From JAQUCI01 sp034932685 (GTDB lineage Bacteria; Bacillota_I; Bacilli_A; Erysipelotrichales; Erysipelotrichaceae), in NCBI GenBank assembly GCA_034932685.1, contig JAYFOM010000018.1, forward strand, positions 29,415 through 93,414: a stretch of 64,000 nucleotides of DNA. The letters are read 5' to 3'. The notes under the pieces were generated by a model. The model saw only the letters and a list, made by a program, of their open reading frames with translations, was not told the DNA's origin and made no database searches. A program made the position numbers and the translations under genes. Position 1 is the stretch's first letter; every line of letters starts with the position of its first letter. Positions 42,114 through 50,306 of the stretch are shown in pieces.

Positions 42114-42207
42114 CTTATCTTTCGGTTTTCACCGCAGGATTTGGCACCACATCATTCGATAGGTTGCCGGACTTCTTAGGGCCTGACCCTCAGTCACTCT
42201 TTATAAG
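42114..42207 (-). ncRNA. SAM-I (S-box) riboswitch aptamer
   Basis: Read on the minus strand, the P1 helix is formed by CTTATA (42202-42207) and GATAAG (42114-42119). The conserved core is present in order: AGAG, GAGGG, GGCCC, CCGGCAACC and GGTGCCAAATCC. SAM binding stabilises P1 and lets the downstream terminator form, which lowers metK transcription. The layout is the classic transcription-off S-box. Confidence 0.95.
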
Positions 42208-42209
42208 GT

Positions 42210-42215
42210 ATTATA
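42210..42215 (-). promoter_or_regulatory. -10 box of the metK riboswitch transcript
   Basis: The minus strand carries TATAAT directly before the riboswitch. The -35 is not clear; a TTGATT lies 20 bases upstream. Confidence 0.5.
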
Positions 42216-42280
42216 TACGATTGATAATTTATCATAATCAACGTGTTTATGCAAGCGTTATTATCAAGAAATACTTATTA

Positions 42281-42289
42281 TGTTATGAT
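42281..42289 (+). promoter_or_regulatory. extended -10 promoter of the hydrogenase-like gene
   Basis: TGTTATGAT lies 24 bases before the ATG at 42314, with TTATCA (42261-42266) 17 bases upstream of the hexamer. Confidence 0.5.
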
Positions 42290-42313
42290 AGCCTTATGAA
42301 AGGAAAGTGAATC

Positions 42314-43552
42314 ATGACAACTTTTCGTGACCTATACAAAAAAGTATTAAGTGCTTACGCTGATGATGAGAATACGATCATAAAAAATCTTGAAGATTAT
42401 GATTATGATCATTTGGATTGCCTTCTTTATCCTGAGAAACACCCTTTGATTTGGCAAATTGACAAATGTGATTGTGACCACCATGATAAAGCAAATTGTA
42501 TTGGTAGTTGTATGTTTAAAGCCTTAAGCCATGATGGTGATAAAATAAAGATTGATAATCAGTTATGTGTTGGCTGTGAAGCTTGTTTAGAAGCTTGCCA
42601 ATCTAAAAAACTAGTAAGCAGTAAAGATATAATCCCTGCTTTAAAAGCCATAATCGGTAATGAGAAGCTATCATACGCCTTGATCGCACCAGCCTTCTTA
42701 GGCCAATTTAGTGATGAAGTAACCCCTGGTAAACTACGTAACGCTTTAAAGGCTATTGGATTTGATGGTGTCATTGAGGTTTCATTATTCGCAGATATCC
42801 TTACCTTAAAAGAAGCTTTAGAGTTTAATAAGAACATTGTCACTGAGAAAGATTATCAATTGACCAGTTGTTGCTGTCCGATATGGATTGCGATGATTAG
42901 ACGCATATATAAAGAACTAATACCCCATGTACCACCATCAGTATCACCTATGATAGCTAGTGGTAGAGCTGTTAAGCAATTACATCCTGATTGTTTGACC
43001 GTCTTTATTGGTCCATGTATCGCTAAAAAAGCAGAAGCTAAAGAAGCAGATGTCAAAGGTGCTATTGATTATGTCTTGACCTTTCAAGAGGTCAAAGATA
43101 TCTTTGAAGCCATGAATATTGACCCAGCAAACATGATAGAAAGTGAAAAAGATCACTCATCAAAAGCAGGTCGCATTTATGCTTATACTGGTGGTGTTAG
43201 TGAAGCTGTTGCTGCTACTTTAAATCGACTAAATCCAGACCACCCCATTAAGATAAAAACCCAACAAGCAGATGGCGTTATCGCATGCAAAGCCTTAATT
43301 GAAAAATTAGGTAAAGGCGAAATAAACGCCAACTTCTATGAAGGCATGGGCTGTGTTGGTGGTTGTGTTGGTGGTCCCAAAGCCATCATTGATAAGGAAA
43401 GCGGTAAAGCAAATGTTGAAACATACGGCCAACAAGCCCAATACGCAACCCCCATTGATAATCCATATGTCATAGAAATGCTATATCAACTTGGTTTTGA
43501 CACTGTTGAAAGCTTACTTGAAGACAGCGAAATCTTAACAAGACATTTTTAA
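42314..43552 (+). CDS. [FeFe]-hydrogenase-like iron-sulfur protein
   Basis: The 412-residue protein has a ferredoxin-type cluster C85-x2-C88-x2-C91-x3-C95, preceded by an unusual set C52, C54, C62, C66. It then has the three H-cluster motifs: L1 TSCCCPIW (184-191), L2 GPCIAKK (233-239) and L3 EGMGCVGGC (343-351). All H-cluster cysteines are therefore present. L2 reads GPC instead of the MPC of classical catalytic hydrogenases, a variation of the less studied non-A groups. The gene is solitary; no maturase (hydE, hydF, hydG) or partner subunit is in the window. Function could be H2 metabolism or sensing. Confidence 0.82.
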   Translation: MTTFRDLYKKVLSAYADDENTIIKNLEDYDYDHLDCLLYPEKHPLIWQIDKCDCDHHDKANCIGSCMFKALSHDGDKIKIDNQLCVGCEACLEACQSKKLVSSKDIIPALKAIIGNEKLSYALIAPAFLGQFSDEVTPGKLRNALKAIGFDGVIEVSLFADILTLKEALEFNKNIVTEKDYQLTSCCCPIWIAMIRRIYKELIPHVPPSVSPMIASGRAVKQLHPDCLTVFIGPCIAKKAEAKEADVKGAIDYVLTFQEVKDIFEAMNIDPANMIESEKDHSSKAGRIYAYTGGVSEAVAATLNRLNPDHPIKIKTQQADGVIACKALIEKLGKGEINANFYEGMGCVGGCVGGPKAIIDKESGKANVETYGQQAQYATPIDNPYVIEMLYQLGFDTVESLLEDSEILTRHF

Positions 43553-43580
43553 AGGATGGTACACCATCCTTTACTTTTTA
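43551..43580 (+). terminator. intrinsic terminator of the hydrogenase-like gene
   Basis: AAAGGATGG (43551-43559) pairs with CCATCCTTT (43564-43572) around 4 bases, followed by ACTTTTTA. It overlaps the stop codons of both convergent genes. Confidence 0.8.
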
Positions 43581-44071
43581 TTTTTCTTGATTTCATCATA
43601 GTATAACTGAAAGACAAACAAGCTTATCTCAGGATAAATATCATCAAGCATTTGAATCAACCACAATAAGTCATCTTGTGATTTATCATTTAAAAAACTC
43701 ATAAGATCAAACTCTTCATCAAGCAAAGCTTGTTGAAAATCATCTAATACTTCATCAATCAATAATTCTTGTTTACTATCTTGAAGTTTTATCTGATCAA
43801 TATTATAGTTAGGATCCTTAAGTTTGATGATCTTTAAAAAACATGCGACTTCATGTTCACAATACCCTTTGGTATCATGACCACAATCGCAATAAGCATA
43901 AAGTATCTTGCTTTTATCCAAGATGATCTTTACTTCATGTGTGTTAACATCATGAAAATGATAAAGATCATTTTTATTATCCATGCTAAAAGTTGTGTTT
44001 TTCTCAAACAGTGAAAAACCAGCTTTTAGATCATCGACAAGGGTATTTTGATTAAATTCTTTTAAACGCAT
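43571..44071 (-). CDS. SWIM zinc-finger protein of unknown function
   Basis: The 166-residue protein has a central SWIM-type motif, YAYCDCGHDTKGYCEHEVACFL (C-x-C...C-x-H, around residues 61-82), often found in DNA- or protein-binding proteins and in SNF2-associated SWIM proteins. The C-terminal part is acidic and helical. No helicase gene is adjacent; the only neighbour is a patatin-like lipase gene whose stop lies one base upstream of its start, so the two are co-transcribed. Specific role unknown. Its 3' end shares a hairpin with the hydrogenase-like gene. Confidence 0.75.
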   Translation of the reverse strand: MRLKEFNQNTLVDDLKAGFSLFEKNTTFSMDNKNDLYHFHDVNTHEVKIILDKSKILYAYCDCGHDTKGYCEHEVACFLKIIKLKDPNYNIDQIKLQDSKQELLIDEVLDDFQQALLDEEFDLMSFLNDKSQDDLLWLIQMLDDIYPEISLFVFQLYYDEIKKNKK

Positions 44072-44072
44072 C

Positions 44073-44927
44073 TTATCTCACTTTCAAGAAAGCAATTATC
44101 TCTTGCTTTCTACTTTCCATGTCTTGATAACCAAGTTCAAATAACGCTGTTAGTTGTTCTTTATTACCACCAAATCGCGTTACTCCAATATCTTTTGTCG
44201 GATTAACATAGATCGCTTCTTGTTTTTTTACTAAGGATTTAACTAAAGCTATCTCATCATAATATGCTTGATCACGTTTAGCGATATCTTTTGATAGTTT
44301 AGGATATTTACGATATACAACTTTAAACAACCACAATACAAACTTACTATAAGGTTTACGTACATAATTGTCTGGTTTTGTAGTAATGACTAAATGTCTT
44401 TGATTATCATTAGCTAAGCTTTGTTTGATCGGTATCATCGTAGTAATGCCACCATCAAGATAATCAATGCCATTGATATTAACTTTACGACCAAACATAG
44501 GCAAGGTACAAGCGGCTTTAATAAAGAGATTGTCATGATCAAACTCACGATTTGTTATCCAAACGGTTTCACACCTATTTAGATCGTAAACACCAATCTC
44601 AGCCTTTGTCGTGCTTTGATTCAACCCTATAACATCAATTTTATACTCATCCTGATTAATTTTTCTAAACACATCATCATAACCAACCAATGTCCTATAC
44701 TTTAATAATGGTTTGATGCCAACATTATCCTTATCGCTTGCTAGATTGATCGCATACTCTTTCAATAAACGCTTATTAGCAGTAAGAAAAGCACCAAGAT
44801 ACAATGCACCAATCGAAATGCCAACACCATAATCAAACTTAACTTCATTATCAATCAGCCAAGTCAAAGCCCCAGCTGTATAAGCACCACGTAATCCGCC
44901 ACCTTCAATCACTAATCCTTTTTTCAT
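44073..44927 (-). CDS. patatin-like phospholipase
   Basis: The 284-residue protein has the patatin oxyanion motif GLVIEGGGLRGAYTAG near the N-terminus, the nucleophile GISIGA (G-x-S-x-G) near residue 40, and the catalytic Asp in YLDGGITTMIPI (DGG). These form a Ser-Asp dyad acting on phospholipid or acyl esters. The bacterial subgroup is like YlbK/RssA-type cytoplasmic proteins. It is followed closely by the SWIM gene. It lies beside cardiolipin synthase on the same strand (49 bases apart), hinting at a membrane-lipid theme, although the gap could hold a promoter. Confidence 0.9.
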   Translation of the reverse strand: MKKGLVIEGGGLRGAYTAGALTWLIDNEVKFDYGVGISIGALYLGAFLTANKRLLKEYAINLASDKDNVGIKPLLKYRTLVGYDDVFRKINQDEYKIDVIGLNQSTTKAEIGVYDLNRCETVWITNREFDHDNLFIKAACTLPMFGRKVNINGIDYLDGGITTMIPIKQSLANDNQRHLVITTKPDNYVRKPYSKFVLWLFKVVYRKYPKLSKDIAKRDQAYYDEIALVKSLVKKQEAIYVNPTKDIGVTRFGGNKEQLTALFELGYQDMESRKQEIIAFLKVR

Positions 44928-44976
44928 TCAGAACTCTCCTTAAACAATTATATATCATAGCTATGATCAACTGAAA

Positions 44977-46512
44977 TTACAATATTGGACTTAATAAATT
45001 AAGTAGTGATTGCATTAATCTTTTGATCAAACTAGTGTTTAAACACTGTTGGTAAGTTATCTCTTGACATAACTTTATCGTACTTAGATAATCATCACGC
45101 ATCTGTAATACGGAGTCTGTCTTATAAAGCAGCACCCCGCACTCATGATGTAGATAATAACTTCGATAATCCATATTAGTAGTACCAATGATAGCTACTT
45201 CATCATCCGCCACCATAAGTTTCGAATGAACAAAGCCTCTGGTATATTCATAAATCTTTACGCCATTTTTGATCAATTGCTTGTAGTTACTCTGGGTTAC
45301 CATATGAACATACCACTTATCTGGAATATGAGGGGTTATGAGTCTAACATCAACACCGTTTTTCGCAGCTAAACTTAAGGCATTGATCATCGAATAATCA
45401 ATGATCAAGTATGGGGTATAGATATATATATAAGTACGAGCTTGATTGATCATATTCATATGACTTGAATAACCAGTGGGTTCTTCATCAGTAGGACTAT
45501 CTGAGAAAGGTTGAATATAACCTTCTCCTTTGATATTTTTGATATCATCTTCATCAAAACGATAATCAAGGTAATTATCGTTGATCGCACTTTCATAGTT
45601 AAAGAATTGTAAGAACATGATCGTTAAACTAAATACCGCATCCCCTTTGATCATGATTGCACTATCCTTCCAATGCCCAAAGCGAACTGTTTTATTGATA
45701 TACTCATCAGCTAGATTAAAGCCACCCACAAAGCCGACATAACCATCAATGACACAGATCTTACGATGATCACGATTATTCATTTGAATCGCTAATAATG
45801 GTCTTAATTTATTAAATGCATGAGCCTCAATACCATATTCAGCCATATGTTGCACAAAACGATCAGGCAAGGTATTTAAACAGCCAATATCATCATAAAG
45901 AATTCTTACTTTGACACCTTCCTTTACCTTAGCTATCAATATTTCAAGCACCTTATCGAGCATATATCCTGGTGTGATAATGAAATATTCAAGGAAGATA
46001 AATCTTTTCGCTTTACGCAGTTCAATAAGCATCTGTTCAAAGCTAGCTTCACCAGTTGGAAAATAACTTGTTTCATTATGCTTATAAACCGGATAATATG
46101 CATTATTCCAAATATAGTTAACCCCTTTATATACTGTCTTGCTTTGTTGATATATCTCTTCGATCACTCTTGCATCCTGTTGAAATAATGGTATTGTCTC
46201 TGAAGTTACTTTAATAGCGCTTGATTGTAAGCTTTTAGGTACTTTTTTATTACCAAAGATCAAATACATGACCCCACCAATCAATGGAATACCTAAAATG
46301 ATTATGATCCATGCAATCTTGAAAGCTGGATTCTGATTTAGATTAATCACATATACCGCAATGATAAAACTAAGCGCTGTAAAAAAAATGTACAGTTCTA
46401 AAAAGCTTTCACTTAAGCGCAACACCATAAAAACAACTAACCCTAGTTGTAATAATATGGGAACAGCTACCCTAAATGTTCTGCTAAATAGCAATCTGAT
46501 CAAACGCTTCAT
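44977..46512 (-). CDS. cls: cardiolipin synthase (phospholipase D type)
   Basis: The 511-residue protein has two N-terminal membrane helices (residues ~12-60) and a third around 65-85, then two PLD domains with HKD motifs DHRKICVIDG (H-x-K-x4-D) near residue 245 and GFVHSKLMVAD near residue 425, each followed by GG(F)N or GTTNMD. It condenses two phosphatidylglycerols into cardiolipin at the membrane. Length matches bacterial ClsA-type enzymes. It is preceded by the PHP phosphatase gene 12 bases away, on the same strand. Confidence 0.94.
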   Translation of the reverse strand: MKRLIRLLFSRTFRVAVPILLQLGLVVFMVLRLSESFLELYIFFTALSFIIAVYVINLNQNPAFKIAWIIIILGIPLIGGVMYLIFGNKKVPKSLQSSAIKVTSETIPLFQQDARVIEEIYQQSKTVYKGVNYIWNNAYYPVYKHNETSYFPTGEASFEQMLIELRKAKRFIFLEYFIITPGYMLDKVLEILIAKVKEGVKVRILYDDIGCLNTLPDRFVQHMAEYGIEAHAFNKLRPLLAIQMNNRDHRKICVIDGYVGFVGGFNLADEYINKTVRFGHWKDSAIMIKGDAVFSLTIMFLQFFNYESAINDNYLDYRFDEDDIKNIKGEGYIQPFSDSPTDEEPTGYSSHMNMINQARTYIYIYTPYLIIDYSMINALSLAAKNGVDVRLITPHIPDKWYVHMVTQSNYKQLIKNGVKIYEYTRGFVHSKLMVADDEVAIIGTTNMDYRSYYLHHECGVLLYKTDSVLQMRDDYLSTIKLCQEITYQQCLNTSLIKRLMQSLLNLLSPIL

Positions 46513-46524
46513 TAATTCTACCTT

Positions 46525-47304
46525 TTATAATCGATCGATAATATTAATATCGATACCATCTAATATTTCCATAACTTTTGTGATTCGCCAATCTTCATTC
46601 AATGTCGCAGGGTTATGAGCATCATAACCCAAGATAGCTTTACAGCCATACTGGCTAGCTATTCGCCAAAATAGTGGATATGGATATGGATATTGATAGC
46701 TTCCATCAAGTAATTTCTTACCATAACGCAACCCATTAAGATTGATCTCAAGCGGGATATCGGCAGCTTTTGCCTTTTGACAAATCAAATGCGCTGCCTT
46801 AGTACAAGCTTCACTCCAATACGAGCGTCCAAGCATAAAGTAATCAGGATGCGCAATAATATCAACCACTTTCTCATCGATTGCCATCGTTATATGTTGG
46901 GTGTAGTACTTGAGATCTTCATCATTATTATAGTTACCATAATCATGAAACAAGAAAAAGCGATAATGTTGACCCAATATCAAGATGTCTGTATTTTGTC
47001 TTAACCATTGATAATGTTCTTTTAATTCTGGGTAGTATTCTATCTCAAAACCACTTAGGATTTTGATCTTATCACTATATTTTTCTTTTAACATGTTGAT
47101 ACTGTCTAAATATGTTTGAACTTGGTTTAAATGCATTCGATCTTGGTGTTGTTCAGGATATTTGATCGATGAATAAAAGACATGATCAGTGAAAGCCAAC
47201 TCATCAAATCCAGCTTCAATTGCACTAAGTACATACATTTCATCTTCTACATTTAACGCATGCATACAGCGATATGTGTGGGTGTGGTAGTTTGTTTTCA
47301 TCAT
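46525..47304 (-). CDS. PHP-domain histidinol-phosphatase-like protein
   Basis: The 259-residue protein starts with the PHP motif NYHTHTYRCMHA (metal HxH) and has FTDHVF, the GFEIEYYPEL block, ILGQHY and the C-terminal IAHPDYF and GYDAHNP motifs of HisK/YtvP-type histidinol phosphatases. No other histidine biosynthesis gene is nearby, so it may act on another phosphate ester. AAGGA lies 5 bases before the first of two adjacent ATGs; either could serve. Longer upstream frame is rejected because the promoter is there. It precedes cls by 12 bases. Confidence 0.84.
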   Translation of the reverse strand: MMKTNYHTHTYRCMHALNVEDEMYVLSAIEAGFDELAFTDHVFYSSIKYPEQHQDRMHLNQVQTYLDSINMLKEKYSDKIKILSGFEIEYYPELKEHYQWLRQNTDILILGQHYRFFLFHDYGNYNNDEDLKYYTQHITMAIDEKVVDIIAHPDYFMLGRSYWSEACTKAAHLICQKAKAADIPLEINLNGLRYGKKLLDGSYQYPYPYPLFWRIASQYGCKAILGYDAHNPATLNEDWRITKVMEILDGIDINIIDRL

Positions 47305-47320
47305 CAAGTTCCTTTTTGAT

Positions 47321-47329
47321 ATTATAGCA
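47321..47329 (-). promoter_or_regulatory. extended -10 promoter of the PHP-cls unit
   Basis: The minus strand reads TGCTATAAT 17 bases before the PHP ATG. Confidence 0.6.
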
Positions 47330-47345
47330 TAATACCCTATATTAT

Positions 47346-47374
47346 TTGACACTAATAAAGCCTCGAAGTAGAAT
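47346..47374 (+). promoter_or_regulatory. consensus promoter of the second Gfo/Idh/MocA gene
   Basis: TTGACA (47346-47351) is separated by exactly 17 bases from TAGAAT (47369-47374). The start would fall near 47381, right at the ribosome site, so the leader is only about 11-16 bases. Confidence 0.75.
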
Positions 47375-47396
47375 GGAAATAAGGAGAAATAATGAA

Positions 47397-48374
47397 ATGA
47401 AATTTGCGATAATTGGCACTAATTTTGTATCTGACACTATCATGGATGCCGCCAAAGAGATTGAAGATTTTGAACTCGCTGTTGTTTGTAGCAGAACCAA
47501 AGAAAACGCTGAGGCTTTTGCGAACAAATACGGCTGTACTACAGTCGTCACTAACTATGAGGACATAACCAAAGACATGGTAGATGCGGTATACATTGCA
47601 ACACCTAATTCTATGCACTGCAAACAAAGCATTCACTTTCTAAACAAAAAGATTCACGTATTATGTGAAAAACCAATGGCAAGCAACATTGATGAAGTGA
47701 AGGCAATGTTTGAAGCAGCCGATCAAAATAACGTATTCTTATTAGAAGCTATTGTTCCACTTTTTACCCCTAATTTCTTTGCTTTAAAGAAAGCTGCTGG
47801 CATGGTTGGTCAAGTTAGAAGAGCTGTATTCAGCTTTGGTAAATATTCCAGTCGCTATGACGCTTATCGCGCTGGCAATGTAATGAACGCTTTTAAAAAC
47901 GAGCTTAGCAATGGTTCGTTAATGGACTTAGGTGTCTATAGCTTATCAAACTGTATCGCTATTTTTGGCAAACCACTAAAGATAGCCGCTAGTGCTTACA
48001 TGCTAGAAAGTGGTGTTGATGGCCTTGGCACCATGTTATTCACATACGCCGATAAAGAAGTCATCATCATGCATTCAAAGATCACTGATTCTCACTTTGA
48101 AAGTGAAATCCAAGGCGAAGATGGTACTGTGATCGTTAAAGGTATTAGCTCGCCACAGGCTGTAAAAGTCGTAAGTCGCAAGAATGAAGTCATTGAATTA
48201 ACCGCTGAACAAAAAAAGACTACCAAGTATTATGAATTAGTCGAATTTATCAAATGTGTTAAAAGCGGTGTTTATCGATCCGAGTTAGTACCAAGACAAT
48301 TAACGCTTGATGTTCATAGTGTAATGACTGAAGTACGCAAACAGATTAACTTAATCTATCCCGCCGATAAATAA
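47397..48374 (+). CDS. Gfo/Idh/MocA-family oxidoreductase
   Basis: The 325-residue protein has the Rossmann start MKFAIIGTNFVSDTI, the EKP motif in HVLCEKPMASN and the segment FGKYSSRYDAYR followed by NGSLMDLGVYSL in the substrate domain. It resembles the third family member at 55941 (both share KYSSRYD/QYSSRYD and the EKP context) more than the one at 37085. The start is the second of two overlapping ATGs: the first (47392), 5 bases from AAGGAG, opens only the 2-codon frame ATG-AAA-TGA. It is monocistronic, with a consensus promoter and a strong terminator. Substrate unknown. Confidence 0.87.
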   Translation: MKFAIIGTNFVSDTIMDAAKEIEDFELAVVCSRTKENAEAFANKYGCTTVVTNYEDITKDMVDAVYIATPNSMHCKQSIHFLNKKIHVLCEKPMASNIDEVKAMFEAADQNNVFLLEAIVPLFTPNFFALKKAAGMVGQVRRAVFSFGKYSSRYDAYRAGNVMNAFKNELSNGSLMDLGVYSLSNCIAIFGKPLKIAASAYMLESGVDGLGTMLFTYADKEVIIMHSKITDSHFESEIQGEDGTVIVKGISSPQAVKVVSRKNEVIELTAEQKKTTKYYELVEFIKCVKSGVYRSELVPRQLTLDVHSVMTEVRKQINLIYPADK

Positions 48375-48377
48375 AAA

Positions 48378-48399
48378 GAGCACCCGCAAGGGTGCTTTT
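48378..48399 (+). terminator. intrinsic terminator of the second Gfo/Idh/MocA gene
   Basis: AGCACCC (48379-48385) pairs with GGGTGCT (48390-48396) around a stable GCAA tetraloop, followed by TTT; an A-run precedes it. Confidence 0.85.
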
Positions 48400-48421
48400 A
48401 TTCAAGTGATATTGAATGCTA

Positions 48422-48871
48422 TCAGAGGTTTATCTTAAAGATACATTTCTTTACTTCGTTACGTTGATATAAATCGTGTTCACGAGGAACATCAACGGTA
48501 TCTATATAGTTAACTGGCAGTGCTGTGATCGTTTTGTATGAGGCGATGTTTTCAGGACTACAGGTGATTATCAGTTCTTTAACTCCCTCATCTTTCGCTA
48601 ACGCTAAAAGTAAACGACACGCCTTAGTCGCATATCGATGACCACGATAAGGGAAATAGATAGAGTATCCAATATTGCCTAGGTAATAAAGATACCAGCC
48701 ACTACCAAAGCGGATATCACATTGACCAATGATATCATTGGTTTGACTTAATACAATATCAAAAAGATACGTTTTATCAATACCGTATTTACGTTCTTGA
48801 CCAAATCTTTTATATAATACTAGTTTGATCTGATCATCGTTATACTGTTTCATTGGTTTTTGATCAAACAT
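48422..48871 (-). CDS. GNAT-family N-acetyltransferase
   Basis: The 149-residue protein has the acetyl-CoA binding region of GNAT enzymes: IGYSIYFPYRGHRYATKAC matches the R/Q-x-x-G-x-G/A loop in a RimJ/L-like arrangement, followed by ITCSPENIASYKT, which corresponds to the conserved Asn-x-x-S segment. The acceptor is unknown, either a protein N-terminus or a small molecule. GGTGAG precedes the ATG. It is probably monocistronic with an exact extended -10 16 bases upstream. Confidence 0.82.
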   Translation of the reverse strand: MFDQKPMKQYNDDQIKLVLYKRFGQERKYGIDKTYLFDIVLSQTNDIIGQCDIRFGSGWYLYYLGNIGYSIYFPYRGHRYATKACRLLLALAKDEGVKELIITCSPENIASYKTITALPVNYIDTVDVPREHDLYQRNEVKKCIFKINL

Positions 48872-48886
48872 TATCTCACCAAATTT

Positions 48887-48895
48887 ATTATAACA
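48887..48895 (-). promoter_or_regulatory. extended -10 promoter of the GNAT gene
   Basis: The minus strand reads TGTTATAAT about 16 bases before the ATG. Confidence 0.6.
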
Positions 48896-48911
48896 CTACC
48901 CTTATCTAAAA

Positions 48912-49172
48912 CTAAGAACTTAATACCTTATCTAACACATTTCTAACATCATTAAGATCTACCGCTCCTTCAGCTAACTTAACTTCATTAAAGAAAAAGG
49001 ATGGTACATAATAATAATCGTAACTATTAGCTAAGTCTTTTTCAATCGCTTCATCGATAAATTTTATCTTGATATCTTTGTATTTTTCTTCTTGTTGTAA
49101 CTCTTCTAAATAAACTAATGCCTTACGACAATATGGACAGTTCTTCAAAATAAATACTTGTAATTCGCTCAT
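48912..49172 (-). CDS. glutaredoxin/thioredoxin-like protein
   Basis: The 86-residue protein has a glutaredoxin-like fold with the redox site CPYC in ILKNCPYCRKAL near residue 12, and the cis-Pro loop YYVPSFFFNE near residue 57. Small CPYC proteins of this type reduce disulfides in the cytoplasm. No thioredoxin reductase gene lies beside it. AAGGAG precedes the ATG and an extended -10 stands 18 bases upstream. Confidence 0.88.
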   Translation of the reverse strand: MSELQVFILKNCPYCRKALVYLEELQQEEKYKDIKIKFIDEAIEKDLANSYDYYYVPSFFFNEVKLAEGAVDLNDVRNVLDKVLSS

Positions 49173-49190
49173 GTTATTCTCCTTTATTTT

Positions 49191-49199
49191 ATTATAACA
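49191..49199 (-). promoter_or_regulatory. extended -10 promoter of the glutaredoxin-like gene
   Basis: The minus strand reads TGTTATAAT about 18 bases before the ATG. Confidence 0.65.
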
Positions 49200-49313
49200 A
49201 TACCATCATTTTATTACACATAATTTACTCTATGATATTATCTTCTATCATCTTTAAAGCACATTAATTTGAACCATTTATGATATGATAGTGTTATAGA
49301 ACGGAGTGCATAA

Positions 49314-50306
49314 ATGCTTAAACATGCCTATCTTATCACAAGTGATAATATTAATCCTTACTATAATCTAGCTTTAGAAGAAAGTCTTTTTTTACAACAT
49401 CAACCAACAACGATCATGTTTTACTTATGGCAAAATCATCATACGGTGGTTATTGGTAAAAACCAAAACGCTTATAAAGAATGCAATCTTCAACAAATGG
49501 AATCTGATCATTGTTATCTTGCTAGAAGAAGTACAGGTGGTGGTGCTGTTTATCATGATCTTGGTAATCTGAATTTTACCTTTATCGTTGATGCTGAAGA
49601 CTATGATGTTAAAAGACAATCAAATGTCATCATCAATGCGCTAGCAACGTTTAATATAACCGCTAACTTAAGTGGCCGTAATGATATCGAAGTAAACAAC
49701 AAGAAAATATCTGGTAACGCCTTTTTAGCAACTGAAAATAAGAAAATGCAACACGGTACCTTACTGGTCAATATTGATAAAGCTTCGCTTGGCAAATATC
49801 TAAAAGTCTCTGCGACAAAGATCAAAGCCAAAGGTGTTGCATCTGTTGAAGGCCGTGTTGAAAACATCGCGTTTTTTAATCCTGCAGTAACGATCGCTTC
49901 ATTAAAAAAGGCTTTGATAACGGCTTTTGAAAAAGAATATCAATTAGAGCTTAACCCTTATTTTTCAAAACTTCCCTTAAATGATCTTCTTGAAAAATAT
50001 CACTCATATAATTACCTATATAATCGCTTACCTGATTATGCCTTAGTCATCAATGAACGCTTAAGCTTTGGTGAGGTAGAAGTGTATGCGAGTATCGTAA
50101 ATAATTACATTATGGATATAACCATTTTCACTGATGCTTTACCCTTATCATTTATTGATCGCTTGAAAACTAACTTAGTCATGACTTATCTTGATCCAAT
50201 CGCTTTTAAACAACGACTTACCCAGTTTGTCTTTGAAGATCAACCTTATTTAGATGATGTATTGTATCTGTTGAATAAGATTAAGGAGGAAAATGATGGA
50301 ATTTGA
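49314..50306 (+). CDS. lplA: lipoate-protein ligase
   Basis: The 330-residue protein has the lipoate-binding block ARRSTGGGAVYHDLGNLNFTF near residue 70, the adenylation Lys in NNKKISGNAF near residue 128, and the C-terminal accessory domain seen in LplA. It activates free lipoate with ATP and attaches it to lipoyl domains, here most likely the GcvH encoded 3.5 kb downstream. No LipA/LipB is seen, consistent with scavenging of lipoate. It opens a gene cluster and its end overlaps the start of lpd by 11 bases. GGAG-type ribosome site precedes the ATG. Confidence 0.93.
   Translation: MLKHAYLITSDNINPYYNLALEESLFLQHQPTTIMFYLWQNHHTVVIGKNQNAYKECNLQQMESDHCYLARRSTGGGAVYHDLGNLNFTFIVDAEDYDVKRQSNVIINALATFNITANLSGRNDIEVNNKKISGNAFLATENKKMQHGTLLVNIDKASLGKYLKVSATKIKAKGVASVEGRVENIAFFNPAVTIASLKKALITAFEKEYQLELNPYFSKLPLNDLLEKYHSYNYLYNRLPDYALVINERLSFGEVEVYASIVNNYIMDITIFTDALPLSFIDRLKTNLVMTYLDPIAFKQRLTQFVFEDQPYLDDVLYLLNKIKEENDGI

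Noticed and set aside
42095..42310. A plus-strand frame of 71 residues upstream of the hydrogenase-like gene
   Set aside because: It runs antisense across the SAM-I riboswitch; the sequence is explained by the aptamer and has no ribosome site.
47305..47352. The longer PHP phosphatase frame from 47352
   Set aside because: It covers the extended -10 promoter; the PHP motif begins right after the ATGs at 47304 and 47301.
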